DNA of 64,000 bases from Euwallacea fornicatus (taxonomy: Eukaryota > Arthropoda > Insecta > Coleoptera > Curculionidae). Both the position numbers and the translations under genes were made by a program. Each line of letters begins with the position of its first letter. Position 1 is the stretch's first letter. The stretch lies in assembly GCF_040115645.1 (NCBI RefSeq), contig NC_089557.1:3604501-3668500 (forward strand), read 5' to 3'. Under the pieces are notes generated by a model. The model did no database searches and was not told the DNA's origin. It saw only the letters and a list, made by a program, of their open reading frames with translations. This document shows positions 1 through 13,100 of this stretch, piece after piece.

Positions 1-3000
1 ATTTCCAAGGAACTATGTTTATACATTGGTTGAATTTTCTTGCTTCATTACTATTTAAATTTATTGGAAGCCAAGCTGAACGGACATTTTACTTTATAGA
101 TGCAACTTCCAGATGTTTCGATAACTATAGTTACAAGTTTATTGAAAACCGTTGAATATTAAAGAACAACTTGTACGATCCAACACTCCGATAACCATTT
201 CTGTAGATGCCGGATATGTAATACAGGAACATTGATTTTAATAGATGCATTTTTACTCGTGTAAAACATCCGCAGCGAAATGCAAAATCCTGCTAATGAA
301 ACAGTTTCGTGAAACTCATCAATATTAATACATACGTGAATGACATGAATGATAATAGAGTTCTCAACAATGTGTGGCACCACGCGGCGACGCTTCATTC
401 TTTCCAAGGAGGACACTAGAAGGTGCCATGGCTTCGCGTCATTCTCTATAGGAAAAACTTTTAACTATTACTGAGGAGATCGCTCGTCCAGGAAGATTTC
501 ATAGACGCTCAAAAAAAGTATAATTATCGGAATGATAAAAATCAGGGGGTGTGCTGAACTCCCTTCGGCAAATTAAACAAGCACCTGAGGATCATACGGC
601 ACGTTTCATAACCCCACCCTATCGTATCCGCTAGTAATCTGATTAGTTATACGTATAAGCGCGTTTGGGGATGATTTATGATGACTTTCCGAAATTATTT
701 AACACCCAATAGCGCAGTTTTCATGGCTGCAGCAGTCAAATAAATCAGTGAACTCGGTTAAGTGAGGGTAATAGTGTTATAGTTCGTAAAGTATTCCAAG
801 AGAGAAATTCTTTGGGCCATACTGATATAAATGATTCAATCATTTTTTTTCATATTCTACTACGGTTAGTAGAATTGTTATTAATATAAAACGAGGAGTG
901 TTCCTACGTCGAGACGAGAGTAGGTTAATCAAAACCCGAGAATATCCATTAATGAGAAGAAAGCCAAGGCTATTTTCGCAAAATTCGAGAATGATTGTTG
1001 GCTCAAAAGTGAGCAGTTTCCCTAATTAGAACTTGCCTATTGTGGGTATTTAAGTATAAATAGAATGCTCTTCTTTATTTTCTCATAATTTTTTTTCTGT
1101 CCAAATCTCCCGAGCAGCCGCGGCAAAGGACACATCAGTTACGAGGCCAGCTCAATCACTTTCTCATTGTACATTAATTGTTGATAGTAAATCGGCAAAT
1201 TTCATTATGTTGAATTGACCGTTGCGAACAGTTTTGAAGGTCCAGAATTGGTCCGGGAAAAAAGTCCATAATTTGCAATTTTCCATAATTCAAAGGTCTT
1301 AAGAAAACTGAAACAAACTTTTATCTTTCACAATCTCATCTTGTTACAAACTTCTTTGGGAAATTCGCAGTTATTTACTTTACCCGTCTTTCTAGTAGTG
1401 CAAACAAGCCCTAATCCTGCAATCAGCAGTGTCGGATCTAGGATCGAAATTAAAGGCTAATCTAATTAATCCGCTGTTGACACGCCATGAGTCAGTTCCT
1501 CTGGATCTGGGTTAAATGGAAGTGCACATCAACTTTTAAAATTCATTGATTTGCGAACTTCCGGATGTTAAAACTGTAATTGGATTTATTTATTCGGAAT
1601 AAGCTTCGAATTACTGAGGCCATGAAAAACCCGAAATAACATGGATTAATTGAACCGAAATCATGTGCATTGGTAAAGCAATCACAACCATGATATAGTG
1701 CAATATGAATTTGATGGGCTTAGTTAATGAAATTGCTGCATGTAGTATTCGATTTTATTATTAAAAATTCCCCTTAGTTACTATCAAAACAGAACCTCAT
1801 TCAGCGGCGTAGGAATTGCGAAAGAAGGGGCAATTAAGTGAGTTTAATCACTCGAGGTATCATTAAGGTGCCAGCCAATGATTTTTATCGATCGTTCTTA
1901 GGTGATTGATGAAAGTCGTTTAGGTGCCACACTTTTAGTTCCACTCGCAAACAAGTATCGTTCCTTCTTGTCGAGATTTGATAAATTGCCAGTCGCAAGG
2001 TTGCAGCAACAATTACTATTAGTTAGTTTAGTTCTTGTGCCGACAACATTTCCGAGAAAGTTTCCGTTTTGCCACATACTCCAAACTTGAGCAGTGCACC
2101 TAAGCAGCACCTCCACAAATTGTTCTTCTTCCCCCGCGAGAGTTTCCCCTATAGTTTCAGATTAAATCCGCAGTTTTATTTGTTTCCCGATAAATTCATT
2201 TTGTATAAGTTCGTCTTGCCAGTTTTATGCAAATTTTGTTGTTAAACCAACGACGTCGTAAACAATGTGTAGCTCACGGTTCTATGGGTTTTACGACTTA
2301 ATATCTGCCAAAATCGTTTCCTAATTTAAACTTTACTCTAAAGAGAACAAATGGACGGGACATTCGCAGTTCGAGCACCCAGTAAAGTTCCGAGCGTCAT
2401 TCGTTATTATCGTGTTATGTGTTAGTGGGCTTTTACCAAAATTGTCCATGGTAAACCTTTAGATTCGGTAAATGTGACATTTCATCAGAAAAGCAGGCAG
2501 TTAATTTTAGTTCATAATAATCCCGAAGTCGGGGTAGCTTAAGCTTGGGAAAGCTTGGAGGAATAGGGGTTGAGTTCAAGCTTTCAAATTCATAATGGAG
2601 CTTCCGTCTAGGGAAATTTTCATAGGCGCATGGCCGCAGCAGTGGAACGAGTCAGTAACCTGGGCCTGTGCGGTAATTAATGCCGTTATATTTCAGAACC
2701 TCCGATTGGCAATCGAACGTAAAAAATAACAATAAAACACATTTTCTACTTTATAGTCGTCAAATTTCACGGTGTAACGATATCATCTACAAAGGCACGA
2801 TTTGGATTTGTCCCCGAAGGGAGGGGGCGAATTCGCCCTTTTTCCCCAACGCTCCTCGCGCAACTGTCGATGTGGTGACAGTACAATTTGTTCCAAACTT
2901 CCATTTTCGTAAAAGCACAATTTTTAAATCTTAACCCTTCAACACCAATTTTATTTCAATTTCGCGTGCCCTCCCACGTTACGTATTTTCGAAATTTCCT

Positions 3001-4302
3001 CACGCTGAAACTCAGACGAGGACCAATTCTCACATGATATATACTCAAGTAATGATCCCCCCACGCAGGATGCGAATTTTGCACGCATAAATAATAAATA
3101 TAAAATGCAGACTGAAGTCTATAATGGCATCACGACGGTATAAATATTTACGCAACGGTATTACGTGGACGGTACCCACCAAAAAGTGAAACCGAAATGC
3201 CAGCAATGCAACAAAAGACTAATGGAGGAGTGGTCCCTTTTACCATTTTTGTTTGCGTGCCAATATCCTATCGATCAGTCCATGTTTAATCATTGACGCT
3301 AATATTTAAGTACCATTACTAGAGAAACATTGCGCAAACGGTTGTTGTGCAGAAAAGCAAACGAAAATTTGGACATGCAACTCTTCAGACCTCATTTTCT
3401 GCTGTTAAAAGAGCGATTAATGAACATCGCTTTGTCACATCACGTAAGCGCAGCATTAAACTAGCCGTAACCTTATTAGAGTGGTACTAGTCGAGTTCAA
3501 TAATGTGTTTTTTTTATATGTCGAACATTCCTAAGCCTTATTTATTGGTACGACCGTCAATTAAAATGAAAACGTATGAAGTGATTTAAGGACGAAATTG
3601 ACTTCCTGATGGCTATAAATCTGGCAGTATTATTAATGATATGTGTTGAGTAAGCCCTGATTGTCCACTTTCGCAGTGGTAATCTATTTGGGAACTAATT
3701 TATAGGCAATTTCATCTAATTATCCCAAACTAATTTAGCACAAATCATAGTTGCACATTTGGCAAATTCTTTATTAACGTCATCGAAATTATTGGACACT
3801 ATCGTCTTTTCAATTTCACAAGAAACCGCTTCAATTCTATCATCAGATGCTATCGCAGCTGATGTTCCAATTAAGCTTTATTAAAGCCCTTTATCAACTC
3901 TTGACTACTTGATGCTAATATAGGTTTCCCTACAATGGCAGAAACTGCTACAGTCATAATGCGAATTAATAGTCATATCTAATACTGAAACAGTTTAATT
4001 GAGATGTGAATGTATGCAGTCATGTTGGACCCCTTTGGGCTCAGTTCCAATAATGTATTTCCTACCCCGGTCAATATGTGCTCGGGATATGGCATAAGGT
4101 AAATGAGTTACGCAAGTTTTCGATGGCGTAACGAACTATTTTTTGCAAGCAAATGATAGTTAATTTTACAATGAGATTACTTATCATTAGTGAATAAGCC
4201 TCTATGCGGACCATACTAAAAGGACTTTGTCTAATGAACATCGGACGCGTCCATATATTTTTTTAAATTTCATTTCGTTTCCATTAAGTTTGCCGCGAAG
4301 TA
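1..4302. other. no gene seen
   Basis: AT-rich non-coding sequence. The open frames are short, lack splice context and overlap on both strands. I see no tRNA, no transposon ends and no long repeat. It is either intergenic or an intron of a gene whose exons lie outside. Confidence 0.5.
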
Positions 4303-5484
4303 TACAGGGCTCGGCGAAAGTTCGGCATAAAATTAATATCTTTGCAACGAGACTTAAAAAAAAAACAAAACGCCGAAATGCGCGATTTAATTTTGGGTTG
4401 TACGTATTTTTTGGCAATAAAACGAAATATTTCCCTTCAACCTTTTATCTGCAACCCTACCCGGCTTTTTTTTTCATGTAAACATAGATCGTGTGTGGGC
4501 TCGCGTTGAAAAGCTTGTGGAAAACGGAATCTTACCGTACCATTTTTTTTTCTTTCAGATATGCGATTATTAGGAAATAAAAAAAAAACTCTTTAAACCA
4601 AAAAAATAACGAATACCCGCATAATCCTCTCTACGGGTAACTGAACGTGGCAGACGCTGAAAATGCCCTCCACCCTCTATTCGGCTCCCAGGCTAGGGTA
4701 AATTCTAATAAAAATAATATCGATATGCTGTCTAATTCTGAGGGAGTTTTTATTTTACATCGATAAAATAAACAAGCAAAGTGGTATTTAGCATATCAAG
4801 GTATAGTTCAAAAGGCGAAAAAACTTGCTGCATTTTTTGTTGCCAACTTTATTGCCTCCATAAACAATACATTTTGTTCCGTTTTAAAATTGTAGCATTT
4901 TGGTGCAAAATTTACTCGAAACATCTAGACTTAACGCCATTGGGATTACTGTCTGTGAGAATATCTGAAAGATAAGGTCTATATCAAAATAGGCCAGATA
5001 ATATTGAAGATCTAAAAGCCAAAATTAGAGTGGAGTCAAATAACATACCGACTAAGGTCATTCGGAATTCCATCGACGGATTTTACCAGCGCTTGAGAGC
5101 ATGCCAAGTAGAGGGTGGCCACCATTTTCAGCATCTGCTACGTTTAACAACCTGTAGATAGGACTAAGGAGACGTTCGTAATTTTTTTTTATTTTTAAAG
5201 GAGTTTTTTTTTAATTCACAGCAACCCCATAATTAAAAAACGAAAAAACGGCTCGGTAGGATCCCATTTTTCACGATCTCTTCAACGAGCCCACACACGA
5301 TACTTGTTTCCATTAAGGAAAAAAATTGGATAAGATTGCAGCTGAGAGATCGAAGGAAAATAATTTATTTAATTGCCAAAAAATACGTAAAACTCAAAAT
5401 CAAGTCACGTGTACCAGCGTGTTTTTTTTTTAAGTCACTCGTTGAAAACATTAATTTTATTCCGGACTTTCGCCCGACCCTGTA
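4303..5484. mobile_element. fold-back element of two inverted transposon 3' ends
   Basis: The left arm (about 4303-4710) is an imperfect reverse complement of the right arm (about 5065-5484). Outer ends read TACAGGGCTCGGCGAAAGTT on the left and, on the opposite strand, TACAGGGTCGGGCGAAAGTC on the right. Further in, both arms share TATCGTGTGTGGGCTCG, an oligo-A stretch and GAGGGTGG next to CATTTTCAGC. TA dinucleotides flank both ends. The right arm contains the C-terminal coding tail of a Tc1/mariner-class transposase (5006-5143) and the left arm holds a decayed copy of the same tail on the other strand. The object is therefore two 3' ends facing outward around a spacer of about 350 bp, not an intact element. 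Confidence 0.7.
5006..5143 (+). pseudogene. transposase C-terminal fragment (Tc1/mariner class, DUF4817-associated type)
   Basis: Forty-six codons translate without a stop and include EDLKAKIRVESNNIP, then FYQRLRACQVEGGHHFQHLL. This is the familiar last segment of insect Tc1/mariner-class transposases of the type with an N-terminal DUF4817 domain: a helix, R-L-x-x-C, then GGHxFxHL. No catalytic domain is left. It lies in the right arm of the fold-back, and the left arm has a degraded inverted copy near 4630-4680. Family placement rests on motif recognition only. Confidence 0.6.
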
Positions 5485-7565
5485 TTTGTCACAATTCCGA
5501 ATTCGTTTATGTTGCTCACTCTACCTTAATATTTCTCATAAAAAGCATTAAAGAAATTTAAATTTTCTAATGATTAAGGATGATGCCTTTAAGGTAATTG
5601 TGTCACTGCGGCGCAATTTGAATGGTTAACACGTTCGTACTAATGGGAATGTAAATTTAAAATAATAGGTTTACGCTCCAATTACCGGACCAACGACGTG
5701 TGTTTACCGCACTTAACCAGCCTGGGCCTGAAGTGGTTATTTAAGGAAAATGAAACTGAAAGACTATTTGAGCGCCTTCGGAACAATCATGGAGACATTG
5801 AATTGACATTAAGACATTAAGGAAAGGATGATTGAACTTAAACGTTAACGTACGTGTTACAATAAGAAAGTGTAGAAAGTTCCCTAATTTTTGACCTGGA
5901 ACGATATTAATTGAAGGATTTCTAAATTTTTTAGAGAGTAAACATGAGCTTTAATATAGGAAGTTCTCCGAGGAGCTAAGGGTAACCTTAGGGAAATTAA
6001 TGTGGATTGTGGTGAACTAGATGACGTAAATCGTAAGAGAACTTTGCAAATTTTTCAGTCACTTGAAATGAGAATAAGAAGGATGTTCCACATTTAAAAA
6101 TAAGAATTTATATAGCAAATTCTTCGAAAATTTGCGTTAACGGAACCGAATTTAACGAGGGCATTTTGGACTCAGGAAAAACAAACATCAACGTGCAAAA
6201 TTCCCAAAAAGCATTCTGGAAAAACCGAACGAGATTGAAAAAATAGGTGGGACAGTTAAAGAATGAGCGTAATTCTTAGCCAGTCTTAAATCACTGGATA
6301 TAAAAATGTGATATTTACGAGCCCATTAAACATTTTAACATTTTCAAAGGAGTTCTTATTTGTCTCTCTGAAGTCAGGGGAGAAATTAAATAAAAATACG
6401 ATTAATCTTTTGAAAAAAAATGTTTTTTTGTCTCTCTCTTGACAGTTCATAGGCATTTTTTGTCCAGTATAATTTTATTCCTTGATTGATGACTCTCTCT
6501 TTCTCTCTCTCTCGCGCGCGCGCGCTCTTTCGTTTCTCTCTCGCTCTGTCTTCTTTTCTCTTTCTCTCTCGCTCTCTCTCTCTCTCTCGCTCTCACATTT
6601 AACTAGTTTTTGTACTAGATTTGCGCTTTTGAAAACGTACTTTAAAAATACCAACAAACCTTAATTAAAGTACCATTAACACACCCAATGAATCCTGCCT
6701 AATGTCGGAATTCGTTACCTCTAATTACTTTTACTGCAACTGCTGTAACATTCCCTCGCGAAAAGGGAAAATCTAAATATTCTCAATATTATTGCTTCGC
6801 CAAATCTCGAGTTTGCAATGCTCCTTCTAATGGCAAAGAAGTGCATCCGTTATCTTCATGTACTGGTCATTAATTTCCATATGGAAATAATCAAGCGTCA
6901 TGCGGTGCGCGACAGATGCGAAGACATCGTGTGTATCTCGCAGTTATAAGGTTCTTTCTCGCCGGTATTTACATACAGTTACCTAATATACAGGATACTT
7001 TATGTAATGCTCTGGTGATCAACTAAATTTGAAATTCCAAGTCCTGCATCAACCCAATTGGGTTTTTAAAATCCCATAAAGCCATTATAGGCGAAAGACA
7101 ATATACTTGGACATACATCGTTTAAATTACATTTGTACGTAACAAAATTTACATACTGGTTTCTGAGTCTAGCCGTTCTGGGGAACACCTACAAGTAGTT
7201 CTTTTTCGAGAAAAGATCAATTTTTTGCTGCTTTGAGAAATGAGTTCGCTCCAGTTTAGGTGCGTTTAATAAGACGAGGGCCACACCTATGGGGGTTTTA
7301 TCGTTGAGCAACACGTGCTTGTTCTTCGGTTTAAATAGTCCTAGAACAATCAATTTTGTAATTTTTTCTTGAAGAAAATTGAAAAATATGGATTCTAATC
7401 AGAGCGAAATCCCGAAACTAAGAAGCAATACTTAAATGCGAAATTATGTGGTCAAAAATGAAGATCTCTAAAATTCGGAAACACTTTGTAAATGAGCTGC
7501 ATACAAGATGTTAACATTTTAGCTGTTTTTAAGGTTCACTCTGCTAGCACCGCAAATTTTAAATG
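5485..7565. other. no gene seen; contains a CT-rich microsatellite
   Basis: AT-rich non-coding sequence between the fold-back and the first Tc1 element. Apart from the CT-rich tract at 6493-6595 I find no gene, RNA or transposon end that I can support. Confidence 0.5.
6493..6595. repeat. (CT)n microsatellite with an internal (CG)n run
   Basis: About 100 bp of CTCT interrupted by T-rich units, with an alternating CG run at about 6513-6525. The ORFs across it (Ser/Leu on one strand, Arg/Glu on the other) are products of the repeat, not genes. Confidence 0.9.
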
Positions 7566-7746
7566 TACAGTGGTGGCCATAAGCATGGAATATTTTTTGA
7601 AACTTTATTTAGCTAAAGGGCCTTTACTTTTTTTCTTCCATTGTGGTATATTTAAATTGGGATAGGACAATTCTACATTTTAAACCATACAGTATTTATA
7701 GAATGTTGCTATCAAAAATTTCACCGATAAACACATTTTTTTAGAT

Positions 7747-7768
7747 GAACATAAGTATGGAATATTAT
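7747..7768 (+). repeat. inner direct repeat, left end of Tc1 element
   Basis: GAACATAAGTATGGAATATT repeats the core of the outer terminal repeat at 7575-7596. In IR/DR elements such paired sites bind the transposase; that role is inferred here. Confidence 0.7.
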
Positions 7769-7837
7769 AGATTTAAATTCATTTTGCATTTAGTATTCAG
7801 TATTGAGTGTTACAGTTCGATAAAATTTGAAGCCGAA

Positions 7838-8855
7838 ATGGTTAAAAAAATATATTTTTCGGAAGATCTTCGATCACGAATAGTGGAGATGTCAAATAAC
7901 GGGGCCAATCAGAAGGACATCGCAAAGACATTTAATGTGAGCCAGGGGTGTGTATCGAAAATTTTGAGGATCTTTAGGGTATTCAACGCCGTAAAAAATC
8001 ATCCGAAAACAGGACGTCCCAGGAAAACAACAGCCCATACAGACCAACGTATTAAGATTATATCCTCCAAAGATCTCGAAAAATCATCGCGCTTAATAAA
8101 GGAAGAAATTACAACTAATAGTGGTATTGAAATTAGTGATCGTACTGTGAGGCGTCGTCTATGTGATACTGGATTGTTTGGACGATTGGCAGTGAAGAAA
8201 CCATTAATTTCCAAAAAAACCGGAAGGCCAGAATTAAGTTTGCACGCTCAATCTGTTTTGGACATCCGAAAAATGGAAAACCGTCCTTTTCAGTGACGAA
8301 ACCAAAATCAAACTGTTCGATTCGGATGGAAAAACTTATGTTCGGCGACCAATAGGGAAGAGATTTGAACCCAAGTACCAGAAGCCCACTGTTAAATATG
8401 GCGGTAAGAGTTTAATGGTGTGGGGATCTTTTTCGTGATCTGGAGTTGGCCTATTAGTCAAAAGTGATGGAATAGTAGATAGGTTTTTATACAAAAATAT
8501 CCTAGAGCAGCATATGCTTCCATTTGCCGAGGAAGAAATGCCACTGGTATGGCGGTCCCAACAGGACAATGATCCTAAACATTCTTCGCGGTTGATTAAA
8601 AATTGGTTTATTGAAAAGCAGATAGATGTTATAGAATGGCCTTCACAATCTCCTGATTTAAATCCCATCGAACATCTGCGGGACCATTTTAAACGAAAAA
8701 TTAGACAAAGACACGTGTCAAATACTGAAGAATTGTGGAGGATCACACAAGAAGAATGGAAAAACATTTCTTCCTCAACGTGCCAGAATCTAATTGATTC
8801 AATGCAGCGTCGACGTCAGGCTGTCCTAGATGCTAAGAGATATGCCACAAAATAA
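7838..8855 (+). pseudogene. Tc1-type transposase (DD34E), frameshifted
   Basis: The N-terminal third starts MVKKIYFSEDLRSRIVEMSN and has the paired-like helix-turn-helix regions (QKDIAKTFNVSQGCVSKI, then GRPRKT). The catalytic half follows with VLFSDET, QQDNDPKHSS and PSQSPDLNPIEHL. The second aspartate (first D of DND) and the glutamate are separated by 34 residues, which is the Tc1 DD34E pattern. Reading the normal family alignment requires a frame change near 8223-8227 and another near 8249-8252, each consistent with one lost base. There is also an in-frame TGA at 8436-8438 where a codon such as CGA would be expected. An ATG at 7745 is in frame, but 7838 fits the family start better. Not functional as it stands. 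Confidence 0.9.
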
Positions 8856-8894
8856 TGAGTTTACTTCAGATGGCAGGCTCCGTACCATGAGATA

Positions 8895-8920
8895 AAAAAT
8901 ATTCCATACTTTTGTCCAAG
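8895..8920 (-). repeat. inner direct repeat, right end of Tc1 element
   Basis: On the minus strand this reads AAAAGTATGGAATATT, matching the outer right terminal repeat. Its distance to the outer copy mirrors that of the left end. Confidence 0.7.
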
Positions 8921-10105
8921 TGTAATATTTCATTTCCATTTTTCTAAAAAGTTTTTCAATTAGAAATCTTATTTTCATGTTATAATTATAGGAAATTAAA
9001 TAAAGTCCTTCAAGCATTTGTGTAATTTTTGTTTAATACTTTTTAATAAATATTTTATCAAATTAAAATAATATTCCATACTTACGGCCACCACTGTACA
9101 TTACATGTTGTACTTTGTATGTAGACACTTATACTGGAAATGCCCTGTGCGCTTTCCCAGAAGGGTTTTTAAACCGTGTCGAAACGCTTTCCTGGTGGGC
9201 TGGAGCAAGTCCTATAAACTTCATTGGGACTGTTTCTTTGTAGGTAAGTCATTGGCGCATCCTGCATTGACAGTTTTTTATTATTAAGGGAATAAATTTC
9301 TGCACTCTGTAGTATACATTACATTTTTAACTTATATTACTTTAGTTATAATGAAAACTGGCGTTAATTGTTCATTAATTTCCGGACATCCTGTAGGAAG
9401 GTCGAATGTACAGGTGCACCTTCCGCTGTTAGATACATATGGAGCGACTTCTCGATTCGCTCCTGCTGTTTCTAGTACCAATTGCCCGTTGTTCTCAGCA
9501 TCTAGAACTGTTGTTTAACATATATATTGGTTCAAAATTCCTTTAAAATCGATTTCGCATTTCGTTCGTCGACAAATTAAAACAGAAATTTTCTTGTTGT
9601 GTTTACGGGCCAATAAAAAGGTAATGAAATGGGGAAATAGCGCTCTAATGAATTTTTTTACGTACAAATAAATATTTAAAGCGAAGTGAATTTATTGCTT
9701 CGAAAACAACTTTTTAAGATATTTCTGCCACTTAACGTTCCAGAAGCGATTGCCAACAGTTCGAATTATCTAATTATAAGTTAGCTCCAAGGAGCAGCAA
9801 GAAAAAACTCGGCGAATAGCACAACAATTTGTTAGATTTTTAAGCTCCCTGTTTAATAAAGTATGAAAGTTTCAGAAGGGTCGAAATACTTGAGTAAAAG
9901 TTTGTAAGTGCATTTAAAGAGCCCCCTCAGCTCATTGGAACTGCTAAACGCGATCATGTAACACCAACAAGAATCCAGGTCAAAATAATGGATAAGTTAA
10001 ATGAGTAAATTCATCCATTGTTAAATCTGCTTACATAATCTTAGTAACAATAGGAAATGCACAAACATTTATATTTTTACGTATGTAATGTTCACATACA
10101 CGTTA

Positions 10106-10122
10106 TGTGTGTGTGTGTGTGT
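10106..10122. repeat. (GT)n microsatellite
   Basis: About nine uninterrupted TG units. Confidence 0.9.
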
Positions 10123-13100
10123 AGTCATGCTCTAACGTAATCATTTATGTGAGAATAGTGTTTCACGCGTATTGTACTACCTCTACTTAAGTTGACATTA
10201 TTGTAGAGTTTCAAATCTATTATTTCTTGCGTGGAACTCTATCTTCATTTTTTTTTTTTTAATTCAGGAAAATGTTTCTGTTGTTAATTTCAACTGTGTT
10301 TCAATTATCTTTTGAATAATTAAGAATGGTCTTTTCAAGCGGAGGATAGTACCTTAAGGCTGCGTCTAGGAGCTGGTACCTGGGTACCTATATTACAGGT
10401 TCACGCTTTCACCTTAGGGTAAAAGCACCATCCACGCAATAAACTATTAATCTTCTCGTTCTCCTCTCATATCATGCCGTTCTTAATGTGTGTATTTATG
10501 TCTCGCGGGTAACGTCTCGGGACCTAAGGGCTTCTTTGAATATTAAAATAATGAAATTATGACTTATTCTCTACTTTTCGTGGCCATTTTCAATTGCTCT
10601 GTGCGATCCTCTTTTGGGAGATTTCTTTGGATTTTATGGGTATTTCTTTCTGCTTTTATTCCGCCCCTGGGAGACCTATTTGTTTCATTGCTGTAAGTGG
10701 TTGTAAGTTGGTGGTTGAGAGAAAACTAAAGGAGGTAAAAGAGGGAAGGCGAACGTTAAAGTTTCAATAACGAACGTAATCTGCATTAAGAAATTGAAGA
10801 ATAGCTGTTCGTAACTTCGCCACGAGTGTGTTCTATTCTCGAGTTTGCACTCACGCGGGCGGTAACATATCGTCACGGTGGTGTTCCGAGGGGCAATGGT
10901 GCTCTGTGAAGTAACGAAACGATGCTAATCGACCCGTGGGCGAAAACCGCACCATTTTCGACATGTACAGGGCGGCGAAATTTTATATTTTTTCTAATAT
11001 TATTTGTAACGTTTCAGCCGAATTCTAATCTCGTTCCATATCAATTGCCCAAACTTTTTTTAAGTGCATTACAGAACATACACGCGATTCTTCCTTGAAC
11101 CCTAAACTACGGGCACCTCGGATAAACTGAAGAAAGCACTGGCAGAAATCGGTAGGATTTTACAATCTTTCCCGTTTTTTTACAAACTGGAGAGTGAGTT
11201 AATACCGTACGCAAGTCAGTGAAATTGCACCGAATAGTGGTAATGTGGGCTTTTCCGTATGGAATCCGCATAATATCGAACTCCCGTGTGTTATCCCAAT
11301 GTTCCTTAGGCTATACGTAACGTTAGAGAATAAATATAATCACGTAAGTTATGCCTTCATGCTCGGTTCATGAGTACAGTTGTTTTGATTACCCGGAGTT
11401 TGGTATATATTAAAAAATGGCGCATCAAACCGAAAGAACGGTAAAAATGGCGCCGTTAGGCCTTAACAGCACGACTTGGAATTCCTAAATATCCGTGCTA
11501 TTATATGCTTTTAATTACACGTAATTATGCGGTAAACGGAAAGGTGAGATAAATTGTGGGGGCATGGAAAAAGGTCGGAAGCAAGGACGTTTATTGCTCG
11601 AGCATTCGGCGATTCGGCGTTATGACCTCTTGGCTTAATGCGACTTCTTTTTTCGTTTTTTTTTTTTTTCCTTTCAATTCTTTTTGCCCACGTTGCGGTT
11701 ACAATCGGTAATATCTAATTACAGAATTTAATCAAAACATGTCAATGTCGTTGGTTTAATCTCGGCACATGATCTGCGAATCAATGCCTTCCGCAGCAAT
11801 GCCAATAATAATGGACAATTAAGTGGCAATTTGTATTTCAATTTTCAATTTTAACAGGATCTCCTATTAGCATTGGCAAAAGCTTTATGTTCTCACGTTA
11901 ACGATTCGTTCCTTATAAAGATCGGCAACAATAAATTACTGTTAGCAATACGACTTATGGCATTCATGCGAAGCACCTTTGTTGTTGTACGGCAACTTTC
12001 TTCCGATCGGCTCATTTACAAATTTCAAACGACTTTGTCTGAACCCAAAAAACGAACTATTTATGATCACGAAACTACAATAAATGCGAATGTGCACCTG
12101 CACGTTTATTTAATTAAAATGTACATCGTAGGAAATTCCAAACCGTTTTAGCTTCGATCTGGCACTAAAAAATGGATGAAGTTGCATTCGTGCCCTTCTG
12201 GACACGAAACGCTGCCATGAAAGTTTAAGGGCTTTCGAGGACCCGAAGGCATCAGCTACTTATGTTTATTGGAGGATAAGAGTGGCGTTCTAAAAGGCAC
12301 TCGAAAAGTTAAATTTGCTTTTAAAAAGTGTAGAGATAGAGGAATTAGCTCTAAATGCGAGCTAACGTACCGTATAATGCACGGTCAGTTAACAGGCGTT
12401 CTCCACGGGATGTTATAAGGGATAGTTTTCTACGTTTTTCCTTTGTGATGAAGCCTTAAATCTAAACGGTCAAGGTATTACTGTCTCAATTTTAGTATTA
12501 AATACTGCTTTCAGGGACAGCTGCAACTTCTACTACTTTTCAAATCCCAGTCTTTTCTCTAAGCCACCTTCTACGCCTCTGACTTCGATTTTTCAAAGAT
12601 ATCTTCATTCGCCTTTAGTCACGTCCTTATACGAGCTAAAATTCCAGGTTATTACTAGTAGAAGTTCAGTGGCGTACTTCCCCTTTAAGACAGCCAGAAA
12701 TTTCTTATCTCAGAACAAGACGTGCGGTATGTTATTGCATTTTCCGATTTTGCTCCTCTTTGCAAGCGTTATGCACGAACTATGTGCTGTAGTTGTACCT
12801 CCAATAAATTTTGAGATGTCGGCATACAGTTTTGAATGTTTTTCGATTTTTCTGTAGCTCCATCCCGGTTTGGGATAGAGCGAAACTGACCGCCCTGTCT
12901 CCGTCTAAGCCTCGGAACATCCATAAAATAACGTAATTTCCATAAAGTCGCTAAATTATTTGATTTTCAAACTTATCGTTACTTGCTGAACCTTCCAAGA
13001 GCAAGATAGAGAGTGCAATAGACCGTTTCGAAGAACCTTTTCAAAATATTTATTGCATAAGAACCAAGCATATTCTAAATAGCAATATTAATTTTCCTAA

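Larger units (their letters stand above)
7568..9096 (+). mobile_element. Tc1-like transposon, complete but mutated
   Basis: The element is 1529 bp, flanked by TA at 7566-7567 and 9097-9098, the usual Tc1/mariner target duplication. Terminal repeats begin CAGTGGTGGCCATAAGCATG on the left and CAGTGGTGGCCGTAAGTATG on the right (reverse strand). Each end has a second internal copy of the CATAAGTATGGAATATT motif, at 7747-7768 and about 8895-8920. Each inner copy sits about 172 bp from its outer partner, giving an IR/DR layout. The transposase inside is broken, so this copy could move only with help from elsewhere. Confidence 0.92.

Noticed and set aside
2825..2838. Palindrome GGGCGAATTCGCCC resembling a cloning-vector junction
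   Set aside because: The similarity covers only about 12 bases and the flanks do not match vector sequence; most likely chance.
6475..6664. Arg/Glu-rich and Ser/Leu-rich frames
   Set aside because: They are translations of the CT-rich microsatellite.
6989..9396. TACAGGAT motifs on either side of the first Tc1 element, as if it were nested in a larger element
   Set aside because: Similarity stops after eight bases; no transposase or longer inverted repeat supports it.
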